This document shows, piece by piece, positions 16,503 to 23,862 of a stretch of DNA of 64,000 nt. Each line of letters opens with the position of its first letter. Position 1 is the first letter of the stretch. A program made the position numbers and the translations under genes. This DNA is from Pedobacter sp. FW305-3-2-15-E-R2A2 (GTDB taxonomy: Bacteria; Bacteroidota; Bacteroidia; Sphingobacteriales; Sphingobacteriaceae), in NCBI RefSeq assembly GCF_038446955.1, contig NZ_CP151803.1:7130001-7194000 (forward strand). The letters are read 5' to 3'. The notes beneath the pieces are model-generated. The model worked only from the letters and a program-made list of their open reading frames with translations. It was not told where the DNA came from and searched no databases.

Positions 16503-17654
16503 TTAACCTGCACTTGTAGCAGCAGCAACAGAAGGTTCCTCTCCTACGACACGTTGTGTTGGATAGGCAAAGTCAGAGCCATGCTCCTGAACAATGCTGA
16601 TCAACTGAAAATTAATCTCTTCTTTAACCCTGATATACTCACTATGTGGCATTTGTACCACCAGATACACCACCTGGATATTTAAAGCCGAATCGCCAAA
16701 ATTATCAAAAACAGCAAAACCATCCGTTGTTTTAGGATGTTCCGTTAATAAAGTATTAATAGCGGTTACGATCTCTTTTATGGCTGTAGTAGGGGTTTCA
16801 TAAGTGATTCCAATGAAGAAGTTTACCCTTCTGAAATCTCTTTTGGTTACATTTTCCAGTACGCCATCGATCATTGCCCTATTGGGTATAACAATCGTTG
16901 TTTTATCGGGGCTAATTAGCCTGGTACTTCTAAAACCAACCTTATCAATAGTCCCTTCTACTCCATCAACCTTTACCACATCCCCAACCGTAAAAGGTTT
17001 GTCAAGGAAAATAGTAAAAGAACCAATCAGATTTTCGAGACTTTCTTTTGCAGCCAGGGCGATCGCAATACCACCAATCCCTAAACCTGTAATTAACGTT
17101 AAGACATTGATTTCGAAAACATAACCGAGCAATACAAAAAAGCCAAAGAAACAGATAATGGTCTTGGCGAGTTCCTTCAAAAAAGGTACGAGCTGATCAT
17201 CTGCACGATCCGCTGTAAGAGAGGCTTTAAACTTCAGTACATGAGCAATAAAATCAATAATTCTCAGTATGATCCAAAAAACAGAAAGAATAATAAGAAA
17301 GAGAAAGACCTTATCTATAGCCTGCCCAAGGGTGACATGTACTGTTTCTTTCGTTTTTTCTATCTGCTTAGCATATCCAAATAACACCAGATTTAAGGGG
17401 TGCTTTAGTTGGTTAATGGCCAGATAGTAGGAACACAGACTAATGAAGAAAGCGATCGGCTGCAGCAACAGCGCAACAAAAGTATCATCCTTAACTGCGG
17501 AGGCAAATTTCTTAAACAAGCGAAATAACAGCAGACTCAGCAGACGTGATATGATTTTCTTAAATAATGCACCAAATAGAAGGATTCCCGCAAAAAGACA
17601 ATAATCTTTAATGGTGTTTCCCCAGAATATCTGTTCAAAAAACGGACTATCCAT
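16503..17654 (-). CDS. MscS-family mechanosensitive ion channel
   Basis: 383 residues. Several hydrophobic helices cover about residues 15-210. The pore helix and beta domain follow: GIGGIAIALAAKESLENLIG, then FLDKPFTVGDVVKVDGVEG and VGFRSTRL, the standard MscS signature. The C-terminal alpha/beta cage domain follows to residue ~365. It should open under membrane tension and release solutes during osmotic downshock. The start codon lies one base past the stop codon of the dehydrogenase gene downstream's partner strand order: dehydrogenase is the next gene in the same minus-strand unit upstream of mscS's neighbour gap is 1 bp, so mscS and the dehydrogenase are adjacent and probably coupled. 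Confidence 0.93.
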   Translation of the reverse strand: MDSPFFEQIFWGNTIKDYCLFAGILLFGALFKKIISRLLSLLLFRLFKKFASAVKDDTFVALLLQPIAFFISLCSYYLAINQLKHPLNLVLFGYAKQIEKTKETVHVTLGQAIDKVFLFLIILSVFWIILRIIDFIAHVLKFKASLTADRADDQLVPFLKELAKTIICFFGFFVLLGYVFEINVLTLITGLGIGGIAIALAAKESLENLIGSFTIFLDKPFTVGDVVKVDGVEGTIDKVGFRSTRLISPDKTTIVIPNRAMIDGVLENVTKRDFRRVNFFIGITYETPTTAIKEIVTAINTLLTEHPKTTDGFAVFDNFGDSALNIQVVYLVVQMPHSEYIRVKEEINFQLISIVQEHGSDFAYPTQRVVGEEPSVAAATSAG

Positions 17655-17655
17655 C

Positions 17656-18882
17656 TTATATCAATTGTTTTAATGCGATTTCAAAGGCAGTTTTAGACAA
17701 TTCTTTCTTTGCTGCAGATTGTTTATGAATGTTTACCATCGCATTGTAAATGATATTAGAGGCATCAGTAAAAATCGCATCATCACTCATTTCTACATTT
17801 CTTTGCATCAGATAGGCAAAAACCCTCGCCATTCCACAGTTGGAAATAAAATCAGGGATTACTGCAACATGGCTATCAGCATGCTCCATTATACTTCCAA
17901 AGAAGATCTCTTTGTCTGCAAAAGGAACGTTTGCACCGCAGGCAATTACTTCCAGGCCACCAGAGATCATCTGATCCACTTCCGACTGCTGAACAAGACG
18001 GGAAGCCGCAGCTGGAACAAAAATTTCAGCTCCAATGTTCCAAATTTCTTTACTGGCTTGTTCAAATGGGATAAGATCTGGAGAGACCAATGTATTTTTC
18101 TCTCTTTTATTAAACAAATCAACGATTTCGTCCAGTGTAAATCCTTCTTTCTTTATTAATCCACCCACACGGTCAATAATTCCTACAACTTTTACACCGT
18201 GCTGAGCAAGATAATAGCCTGCCGCGGCGGCAACATTACCCCAACCTTGAATAATCGCCTTTTTTCCGGCAATTTCACCACCCCAGATGTGATAGAAATG
18301 CCTGATAGATTCTGCTACACCATATCCGGTGATCATATCAGCTACTTTATATTTTCTTTTGATATCAGGCGTATAATTCAGGTCCTCTAAAACCTTAGAA
18401 ACGCCGTAGCGTAATTGACCAATTTGATGAATCCTTTCATTTTCTCTAGCCTGATAGTGCCCGTTGATTACACCTTCCTGAGGGTGCCAAAGTCCATAAT
18501 TTTCGGTGATTGGGATCACCTCATGGATTTCATCAATATTCAAATCTCCTCCTGTACCATAATAGCTTTTTAACAAAGGTATTACCGCTTTATACCATCT
18601 ATCCAGGACTTCTTTTTTTCTTGGATCTGCAGGATCAAAGTTAATTCCCGATTTAGCACCTCCTATAGGAGGGCCTGAAACAGTAAATTTCACTTCCATT
18701 GTTTTTGCCAAAGATTCGACTTCTCTTTTATCTAGCCCTTTACGCATCCGGGTTCCACCACCCGCTGCCCCGCCACGGAGAGAGTTGATCACGACCCAGC
18801 CTTCGGCTTCTGATTCTTTATCTTTCCACTCAAAAACAATTTCGGGTCTCTTCTCTTCGAATTTTTTTAACAGGTCTTTCAT
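17656..18882 (-). CDS. Glu/Leu/Phe/Val dehydrogenase family protein
   Basis: 408 residues. The N-terminal dimerisation/catalytic domain holds PPIGGAKSGI with the catalytic Lys77 and GTGGDLNIDE. The C-terminal Rossmann domain has IIQGWGNVAAAAGYYLAQHG for NAD(P) binding near residue 215. The family deaminates amino acids such as glutamate or leucine to 2-oxo acids. Substrate choice cannot be read with certainty; in Bacteroidota this subtype is usually annotated as a glutamate or amino-acid dehydrogenase. The stop codon is one base before the mscS start, so the pair is probably co-transcribed from a promoter near 18916-18923. Confidence 0.92.
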   Translation of the reverse strand: MKDLLKKFEEKRPEIVFEWKDKESEAEGWVVINSLRGGAAGGGTRMRKGLDKREVESLAKTMEVKFTVSGPPIGGAKSGINFDPADPRKKEVLDRWYKAVIPLLKSYYGTGGDLNIDEIHEVIPITENYGLWHPQEGVINGHYQARENERIHQIGQLRYGVSKVLEDLNYTPDIKRKYKVADMITGYGVAESIRHFYHIWGGEIAGKKAIIQGWGNVAAAAGYYLAQHGVKVVGIIDRVGGLIKKEGFTLDEIVDLFNKREKNTLVSPDLIPFEQASKEIWNIGAEIFVPAAASRLVQQSEVDQMISGGLEVIACGANVPFADKEIFFGSIMEHADSHVAVIPDFISNCGMARVFAYLMQRNVEMSDDAIFTDASNIIYNAMVNIHKQSAAKKELSKTAFEIALKQLI

Positions 18883-18915
18883 TGAATATATGGTTTTTTA
18901 TTTCTTACAGATTCC

Positions 18916-18923
18916 CAAAGGTA
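18916..18923 (-). promoter_or_regulatory. Candidate -7 promoter box of the dehydrogenase-mscS unit
   Basis: TACCTTTG on the minus strand matches TAnnTTTG and lies 33 bases before the dehydrogenase start codon. No clear TTG stands at the right -33 distance. Confidence 0.4.
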
Positions 18924-18996
18924 CTCAAGCCTGAGAACATTTAACATCCACCATACCGACAATTTTTCGCCCTTAATGCTACGAAAATATACAAAC

Positions 18997-19026
18997 AAAA
19001 AAACCTCCCCGATAACATCGGGAAGG
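18997..19026 (-). terminator. Rho-independent terminator of rplS
   Basis: On the minus strand a 10-bp GC-rich stem (one G-U pair) with a 3-nt loop is followed by seven T, starting 23 bases beyond the rplS stop codon. Confidence 0.9.
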
Positions 19027-19049
19027 CCATTATGCTTTTTCTAAAGAGA

Positions 19050-19397
19050 TTAAACTCTTTTAGATTTGATACGAGCTGCTTTACCAGTCAATTCACGTAG
19101 GTAGAATAGTTTCGCTCTGCGAACTTTACCGTGGCTATTAACCTCTATTTTAGCGATATTAGGCGAATTGATAGGGAATATACGTTCCACACCAATACCA
19201 TTAGACATTTTACGAACAGTAAACGTTTCATTAGCACCTACACTATTACGTTGTAATACTACACCTTGGTAAATTTGAATACGTTCTTTATTACCTTCGC
19301 GAATTTTATAGTGAACACTCACTGTATCTCCTGATTTGAATGCAGGAAACTCATTTTTTGCGATTACCTGCTCTTCAACAAATTTTACTAAATCCAT
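19050..19397 (-). CDS. rplS: 50S ribosomal protein L19
   Basis: 115 residues, full length for bL19. FPAFKSGDTVSVHYKIREG and GVGANETFTVRKMSNGIGVE style segments match the family closely, with the conserved basic end RGKVRRAKLFYLRE. L19 sits at the 30S-50S interface. In most bacteria rplS directly follows trmD. Here it is on the same strand as trmD but 1.46 kb further on, with three small regulator-like genes in between, so it probably has its own promoter. A leader hairpin lies just upstream. Confidence 0.97.
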   Translation of the reverse strand: MDLVKFVEEQVIAKNEFPAFKSGDTVSVHYKIREGNKERIQIYQGVVLQRNSVGANETFTVRKMSNGIGVERIFPINSPNIAKIEVNSHGKVRRAKLFYLRELTGKAARIKSKRV

Positions 19398-19414
19398 GAT
19401 TTTAAGCTATTAAG

Positions 19415-19439
19415 CCGACTTTTTGTTGTTTAAAATCGG
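19415..19439 (-). promoter_or_regulatory. Hairpin in the rplS 5' leader
   Basis: CCGACTTT and AAAATCGG can pair (one mismatch) around a short loop 17-42 bases before the rplS start codon. Ribosomal protein genes are often controlled by such leaders. Whether this one binds L19 is unknown. Confidence 0.3.
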
Positions 19440-19589
19440 ACTGCAATATTAGGAAAATTATTTTATAAATAAAAGCGTTTTTGATTTTTTTCCACATTCT
19501 TTAACATTTCCACAATCAGGAGCTCGGAAAAGGCCTTTTCGAGCTAAAATTTATTTTATCTTCGGATTGAGGGTCTGTCGTTTTGTGTT

Positions 19590-19886
19590 TTATTTTTGGT
19601 CTTCTTCCTGACGGCAAGCCTCTTCCCTGATTAAGGTATCAAGACTTTTCAATTCTATGGGGTAGTTTGCCAGCTCACCAGCCTTCATTCCAAACACACC
19701 CTCCAATAACCTTACCGTTGCATACGGAATATCCGCTTTTCCATTAACCGGAAGCTTACGGTAGTTGTGAAAAGTATTAAAAGCGATCTTTAGATGCTTC
19801 GGAATCACTCTACTGGCGGCCTTATAGTTTTTAAGGTTCAATTTATTCATCTCTTCTTCAATCTTGTACTTCCTTGGTTCTTCCAT
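19590..19886 (-). CDS. Small helix-turn-helix-like protein A (paralogue of the gene at 20071)
   Basis: 98 residues from the ATG at 19886; the open frame also allows a TTG at 19907, but the sister protein aligns from MEEPRKYKI. I know no named family. The middle part fits the pattern of a XRE/Cro-type DNA-binding domain: IPKHLKIAFNTFHNYR as turn and recognition helix, and DIPYATVRLLEGVFGMKAGEL as the last two helices. It shares KYKI, IPK, NTFHNYR, DIPY and GEL with its neighbour B. DNA binding is inferred. The AT-rich upstream gap carries an 11-bp direct repeat that may be an operator. Confidence 0.65.
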   Translation of the reverse strand: MEEPRKYKIEEEMNKLNLKNYKAASRVIPKHLKIAFNTFHNYRKLPVNGKADIPYATVRLLEGVFGMKAGELANYPIELKSLDTLIREEACRQEEDQK

Positions 19887-19981
19887 AATTTTTAACTGGT
19901 TTTGCAATTTTCGTTTACAAATGGTCTTTTGTTGACATACAATACAAAATATTTCTTACAAAATAATATTCATAATACAAT

Positions 19982-20009
19982 TATATACATAAGCGCCATA
20001 TATACATAA
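19982..20009. repeat. 11-bp direct repeat upstream of HTH-like gene A, candidate operator
   Basis: TATATACATAA occurs at 19982-19992 and 19999-20009 (17-bp period). The 10-mer TACATAATTT from the second copy recurs at 20437-20446 in the divergent promoter region of genes B and C. This suggests a shared regulator site, though the region is AT-rich. Confidence 0.3.
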
Positions 20010-20070
20010 TTTATTTCCAATTAATACATTTTATGCCGCTTTAGGAATATTATTAACCTGAAATCGGGTC

Positions 20071-20379
20071 TTAACAAGCTGACGACCTCCCTTCTCCCAG
20101 AACCGAGGCCTCAGATTGAAATAAATCCTTTAGTTTTTTTACGGAAATCACATTGTTAATTAGCTCACCTGACCGCATGTCAAAAAGCTGCTCAAACATC
20201 ACGACTTTTTCATATGGAATATCCTGAGTGCTATTCCATAAAATATTACGATAATTATGAAAAGTATTTAGTGAAACTCCCAAAATTTTGGGAATAATTT
20301 GTACTGCTAATCGGTACTCTTTAACATTGAGCTGATTTAAATAATCATTGATTTTGTACTTTTTAGGGTCTTCAGTCAT
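20071..20379 (-). CDS. Small helix-turn-helix-like protein B (paralogue of the gene at 19590)
   Basis: 102 residues. It aligns without gaps through most of its length with protein A: both have PxKYKI, a predicted recognition segment NTFHNYR, then DIPY, and a GEL end motif. The layout matches a XRE/Cro-like fold (IPKILGVSLNTFHNYR as helices 2-3). Divergence between the copies is high (well under half identical), so the duplication is old or they arrived separately. The gene is divergent from gene C across a 123-bp AT-rich gap. The function as a transcription regulator is inferred. Confidence 0.65.
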   Translation of the reverse strand: MTEDPKKYKINDYLNQLNVKEYRLAVQIIPKILGVSLNTFHNYRNILWNSTQDIPYEKVVMFEQLFDMRSGELINNVISVKKLKDLFQSEASVLGEGRSSAC

Positions 20380-20502
20380 AACCTTTTATGAAAAATATTA
20401 TTAAATGTGTATGTTTATCAAAATTATGACAAATAGTACATAATTTTTTAGAACTAATATACAGATTATTTTAGTGAAAATAAAAAATATACCTAAATTT
20501 TT

Positions 20503-20862
20503 ATGGATATAAAAGCCGTTGTTGATGAAATCCTGGTTGAAAAGAAAAGACCTTTTACCTGGCTTGTTAATCAAATGGATAAAACTTTTGATGGATTGAA
20601 GCTCAGTCTGACTAATGAATCGATCAAATACAGAGACATTAAGAAGATGGCTAAAATTTTAGAAGTTCCGCCTTCCACATTCTTTGAAACGGAGGCGAGA
20701 TCTTATAAAACAGACACAGGCAAGAGTGTTACTGCAGAATCGAGGAATGAATACAGCGATTTAAAGAATAGTCTCAAAAACTGCAAAGAAATGTCTGTAG
20801 CGCTAAAGGAACAAATAAAAGATAAGGATAGGATTATTGATTTACTTAGCAAAAAAGCTTAA
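20503..20862 (+). CDS. Small XRE-like protein with C-terminal coiled coil (protein C)
   Basis: 119 residues. Residues about 15-65 (PFTWLVNQMDKTFDGLKLSL, then KYRDIKKMAKILEVPPSTFF) fit a divergent XRE-type helix-turn-helix. Residues about 80-117 form a coiled coil (SDLKNSLKNCKEMSVALKEQ, then IKDKDRIIDLL), which would give dimers. Similar small proteins occur in Bacteroidota as presumed regulators. The stop codon overlaps the stop of trmD by 4 bases tail to tail. It lies on the strand opposite to the ribosomal genes around it. Confidence 0.65.
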   Translation: MDIKAVVDEILVEKKRPFTWLVNQMDKTFDGLKLSLTNESIKYRDIKKMAKILEVPPSTFFETEARSYKTDTGKSVTAESRNEYSDLKNSLKNCKEMSVALKEQIKDKDRIIDLLSKKA

Positions 20863-21536
20863 TCTTCAAGTAAGTCAGGCCTCCGTTGTTGGGTTCTTAA
20901 TAAAGCCTGCTCATGACGCCATTCATTTATTTTCAACTCATGACCACTTAGTAGCACATCTGGAACTTTATGCCCGTTCCAGTCGGCTGGACGGGTGTAC
21001 ACGGGCGCATCTAACAGCTCTCCCTGAAAACTATCGGATAGCGCCGAGGTTTCATCATTCAACACTCCAGGAATCAGCCGTACAATAGCGTCAACGAGAA
21101 CAGCCGCAGGAAGCTCTCCTCCAGACAAAACATAATCTCCAATAGAAATCTCTCTCGTTACGAACAAATCTCTTATACGTTGGTCTATACCCTTATAATG
21201 ACCACATAGAATGATTACATTTCCTTTTCCCGACAATTCATTTGCAATGGTCTGGTTAAAGGTAACTCCATCAGGGCTCATAAAAATCACCTCATCATAT
21301 TCCCGCTCGCTTTTCAACTGCTCAATACAACGGGCAAAAGGAGGAATTGACATCACCATTCCACTACCCCCACCATAGGGATAATCATCAACGCTTTTTT
21401 GTTTGTTTGTTGAATAATCCCGAAGGTTGTGCACTACAATTTCTGCAATTCCCTTTTTCTGAGCACGCTGCAAAATAGAATGGGCAAATGGACTTTCAAG
21501 TAAATCAGGTAAAACGGATATGATGTCAAAACGCAT
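20859..21536 (-). CDS. trmD: tRNA (guanine-N1-)-methyltransferase TrmD
   Basis: 225 residues, the usual length. The SPOUT trefoil-knot motifs are clear: PYGGGSGMVM, VIILCGHYKGIDQR and ISIGDYVLSGGELPA, which bind S-adenosylmethionine. TrmD methylates G37 next to the anticodon and prevents +1 frameshifts. It starts 14 bp after rimM, and in that gap sits a TATCTTTG box four bases from the start codon, so trmD may also be transcribed separately. Gene order rpsP-rimM-trmD is the canonical one. Confidence 0.97.
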   Translation of the reverse strand: MRFDIISVLPDLLESPFAHSILQRAQKKGIAEIVVHNLRDYSTNKQKSVDDYPYGGGSGMVMSIPPFARCIEQLKSEREYDEVIFMSPDGVTFNQTIANELSGKGNVIILCGHYKGIDQRIRDLFVTREISIGDYVLSGGELPAAVLVDAIVRLIPGVLNDETSALSDSFQGELLDAPVYTRPADWNGHKVPDVLLSGHELKINEWRHEQALLRTQQRRPDLLED

Positions 21537-21540
21537 AGGG

Positions 21541-21548
21541 CAAAGATA
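21541..21548 (-). promoter_or_regulatory. Candidate internal -7 promoter box of trmD, 4 nt before the start codon
   Basis: Minus-strand TATCTTTG followed by CCCT and ATG, placed in the 14-bp gap after rimM. It gives the same box-to-start spacing as at def, mrp and mfd. Confidence 0.45.
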
Positions 21549-21550
21549 AT

Positions 21551-22078
21551 TTAATTTTCGAGGTAAAGATCGATCAAACCATCAGGAAGATGAACCCTTA
21601 AGATACTCTCCTCTTCATCGATCTCAACGATCATGTCATCATTCAAAGGAAACATGATCTCTTTATCCCGATAAGATACTGTAGCCACGAACTGCTGAGG
21701 ATATTCATTCACTTCCAGAATCTCGCCAAGTTCTCCATGGTTTTCATCCGAAACCAAATATCCCTTCAAGTCCTCATAGTGAAATTCATCATTTGAACGG
21801 TCCGGCATTTTTGTCAACGGCAAATAGATCTTTTTTCTCAATAAAGGTTGTGCTTTATCAATATGATCTACATCATCAAAATAAAAATTTCCGGTATTGT
21901 TGGTATGTAGCTTATAAGTCGAGACGAAGTAGGGCACCATTTTTCCGTTAAAATCAGCAAAAATGACATCCAGTTCCAACAACTCAGGCTCATCATATTC
22001 AAAAAACAGCTGAACCTCTCCCTTTAACCCCTTAGTCTTGGTGATATAACCAATGTAAAATGCTTCTTCAATCTTCAT
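21551..22078 (-). CDS. rimM: Ribosome maturation factor RimM
   Basis: 175 residues. The N-terminal RimM barrel begins with FYIGYITKTKGLKGEVQLFF, and the C-terminal PRC-barrel has DLKGYLVSDENHGELGEI and MFPLNDDMIVEID. RimM helps mature the 30S head by binding S19. The gene follows rpsP by 112 bp and precedes trmD by 14 bp. Confidence 0.96.
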   Translation of the reverse strand: MKIEEAFYIGYITKTKGLKGEVQLFFEYDEPELLELDVIFADFNGKMVPYFVSTYKLHTNNTGNFYFDDVDHIDKAQPLLRKKIYLPLTKMPDRSNDEFHYEDLKGYLVSDENHGELGEILEVNEYPQQFVATVSYRDKEIMFPLNDDMIVEIDEEESILRVHLPDGLIDLYLEN

Positions 22079-22190
22079 AATCGTATTCCTTAATATCTCA
22101 ATCCTTCAAAACCAATTTCTATTAAATGAAAATAGCGAAGAATACATTCCCAGGAAAGATTCTTCGCTATTATTCAGAATAACAAAAATA

Positions 22191-22760
22191 TTATGCTTGC
22201 TCTTCTTTGTTTTCTTCAGTTGCAGGAGCTTCTTCAGTTGCAGGAGTTTCCTCAGCTACTTCTTCCGCTACTACTTCTTCTTCAACAACCTCTTCTGCTA
22301 CAGGAGCATTTTTGATTGCTAAAGCAGCTGCACGGTCTGCATTTTTCTTGGTTTCAGCAGCTAATGCCGCTTTTCTAACTTCATCTTTAGACTTAGTTAA
22401 ACCGTCTTTTTTACCTTCGATCTGACCATCTTTAGCACCTAACCACTCTGCAAATTTAGCATCTGCCTGTTCTGCTGTCAAAGCACCTTTTTTAACACCA
22501 CCTTCTAAGTGTTTTTTGTATAAAACACCTTTGTAAGAAAGGATAGCACGACAAGTATCCGTAGGCTCAGCACCTTTGTTAACCCAGTCTAATGTTTTTT
22601 CGAAATTGATTTCGATGGTCGCTGGATTGGTATTTGGGTTATAAGAACCTAAACGCTCAATGAATTTACCATCTCTTGGTGAACGGGAATCCGCTACCAC
22701 TACGTGGAAAAAAGGTTTCCCTTTTTTACCGAATCTTTGCAATCTGATTTTAGTTGCCAT
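22191..22760 (-). CDS. rpsP: 30S ribosomal protein S16 with long Ala/Glu-rich tail
   Basis: 189 residues, about twice the size of E. coli S16. Residues 1-80 are a typical bS16 (IRLQRFGKKGKPFFHVVVAD, then SRSPRDGKFIERLGSYNP). The remaining ~105 residues form an extension: a Lys/Ala-rich helical part and a very acidic end built of EEVVEEEVVAEEV-like units. Such extensions are common for S16 in Bacteroidota. The gene heads the rpsP-rimM-trmD operon and has the clearest promoter in the window (-33 TTG, 20-bp spacer, -7 TACTTTTG). Confidence 0.96.
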   Translation of the reverse strand: MATKIRLQRFGKKGKPFFHVVVADSRSPRDGKFIERLGSYNPNTNPATIEINFEKTLDWVNKGAEPTDTCRAILSYKGVLYKKHLEGGVKKGALTAEQADAKFAEWLGAKDGQIEGKKDGLTKSKDEVRKAALAAETKKNADRAAALAIKNAPVAEEVVEEEVVAEEVAEETPATEEAPATEENKEEQA

Positions 22761-22818
22761 TTCTTTTTATAGTTTATGTATTCAACATAGTTCCCGGAGC
22801 TTTATGCTTGCGGGGTTG

Positions 22819-22849
22819 CAAAAGTAAGTAAAATACTAATGATTAGCAA
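22819..22849 (-). promoter_or_regulatory. Promoter of rpsP-rimM-trmD (Bacteroidota -33/-7 type)
   Basis: On the minus strand a TTG (22849-22847) is separated by 20 bases from TACTTTTG (22826-22819), matching the TTG/TAnnTTTG consensus with correct spacing. The predicted leader is about 50-55 nt. Confidence 0.65.
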
Positions 22850-22923
22850 GATGCAATAATTTTAAATTCAATTAACATAAGTCTTGGGCCAATTGAAGAT
22901 ATTTGGCTAAAACCGATACCATT

Positions 22924-23454
22924 ATGAGAATAGCAATAGATATGGACGAAGTCCTGGCCGATCCCCTCAGCAAATTTATCAAATTATACCACCGGGATTA
23001 CGGAGTTCCCCTGGACCTGGTTCCAGAGCCAGGAAACGAAATTTATCACCATGTTCCTGAACACGCCAACCATAAATGGTTCGATTATATCAGTGAAAAA
23101 GGATTTTTTCGGGATCTCCCATTGATCGAAGGAAGCGTCGAAGCCGTCCGTAAATTACAACAGCACCACGACGTTTACATCGTTTCTGCGGCAACAGAAT
23201 TTCGAAATTCACTCGAGGATAAAATGGATTGGCTTGCCGATCACTTCCCTTTCATTACCTGGCAGAACATCATGTTTTGCGGGGATAAAATCGTAGATGT
23301 TGACGTAATGATAGACGACAGGGCAAAGAATTTTATTGGCTTTAAAGGCAGAAAACTATTGTTCAGCTCTCCACACAACCTCTTACTGACGGATTACGAA
23401 CGCGTAGACAACTGGCAGCAGGTTCTGGACAAATTAGTAGGTCCGGAATTGTAA
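22924..23454 (+). CDS. 5'(3')-deoxyribonucleotidase-like HAD phosphatase
   Basis: 176 residues from the ATG at 22924; the frame opens with a TTG at 22903, which is less likely. The HAD motif I is IDMDEVLADP near the N-terminus, with both catalytic Asp residues. VSAATEFRNS is motif II, and DVMIDDRAKN is motif IV with its two Asp. Its size and DMDEVLADP signature match the NT5C-type family, which removes phosphate from deoxynucleoside monophosphates. The substrate is inferred from the family. Confidence 0.88.
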   Translation: MRIAIDMDEVLADPLSKFIKLYHRDYGVPLDLVPEPGNEIYHHVPEHANHKWFDYISEKGFFRDLPLIEGSVEAVRKLQQHHDVYIVSAATEFRNSLEDKMDWLADHFPFITWQNIMFCGDKIVDVDVMIDDRAKNFIGFKGRKLLFSSPHNLLLTDYERVDNWQQVLDKLVGPEL

Positions 23455-23496
23455 CATTTACACGTAATGAGCATCAAATAAAAAAATAATAACGAC

Positions 23497-23817
23497 ATGC
23501 TAATTACAACAACAAACTCTATAGAAGGCAAAAAAGTAATCAAATACATCGGCCTTGTAAGCGGCGAAACCATAATTGGCGCCAATATTTTTAAAGATCT
23601 TTTCGCTGGTATCAGAGATATCGTGGGTGGAAGATCTGGTTCTTACGAACAAGTATTAAGAGAAGGAAAAAATACAGCAATAAATGAAATGCAGCAGTAC
23701 GCGGCCGCAATGGGCGCAAATGCGATCATTGGGGTAGACTTAGACTATGAAACCGTAGGAAGTGGTGGTAGCATGCTTATGGTTGCAGCAACAGGAACCG
23801 CAGTGATCATTGAATAA
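23497..23817 (+). CDS. YbjQ family protein
   Basis: 106 residues, the standard size of the YbjQ (UPF0145) family, which forms a pentameric beta-barrel-like fold. Signatures are GLVSGETIIGANIFKDLFA, IVGGRSGSYE and AMGANAIIGVDLDYE. The biochemical role is unknown, with a heavy-metal binding idea in domain databases. It follows the nucleotidase gene by 42 bp on the same strand and ends in a bidirectional terminator shared with pfkA. Confidence 0.9.
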   Translation: MLITTTNSIEGKKVIKYIGLVSGETIIGANIFKDLFAGIRDIVGGRSGSYEQVLREGKNTAINEMQQYAAAMGANAIIGVDLDYETVGSGGSMLMVAATGTAVIIE

Positions 23818-23818
23818 T

Positions 23819-23856
23819 AAAAAGAAAGGCCCTGAAAATTCAGGACCTTTCTTTTT
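23819..23856. terminator. Bidirectional terminator between ybjQ-like gene and pfkA
   Basis: An almost perfect inverted repeat (AAAAGAAAGG plus CCTGAA, one mismatch, short A-rich loop) with A-run on the left and T-run on the right serves both converging genes. Confidence 0.9.
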
Positions 23857-23862
23857 ATAGGT

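Noticed and set aside
16422..16685. 87-aa open frame on the plus strand crossing element B and the mscS 3' end
   Set aside because: It is antisense to the conserved mscS coding region and its start is inside the hairpin; no protein-like features.
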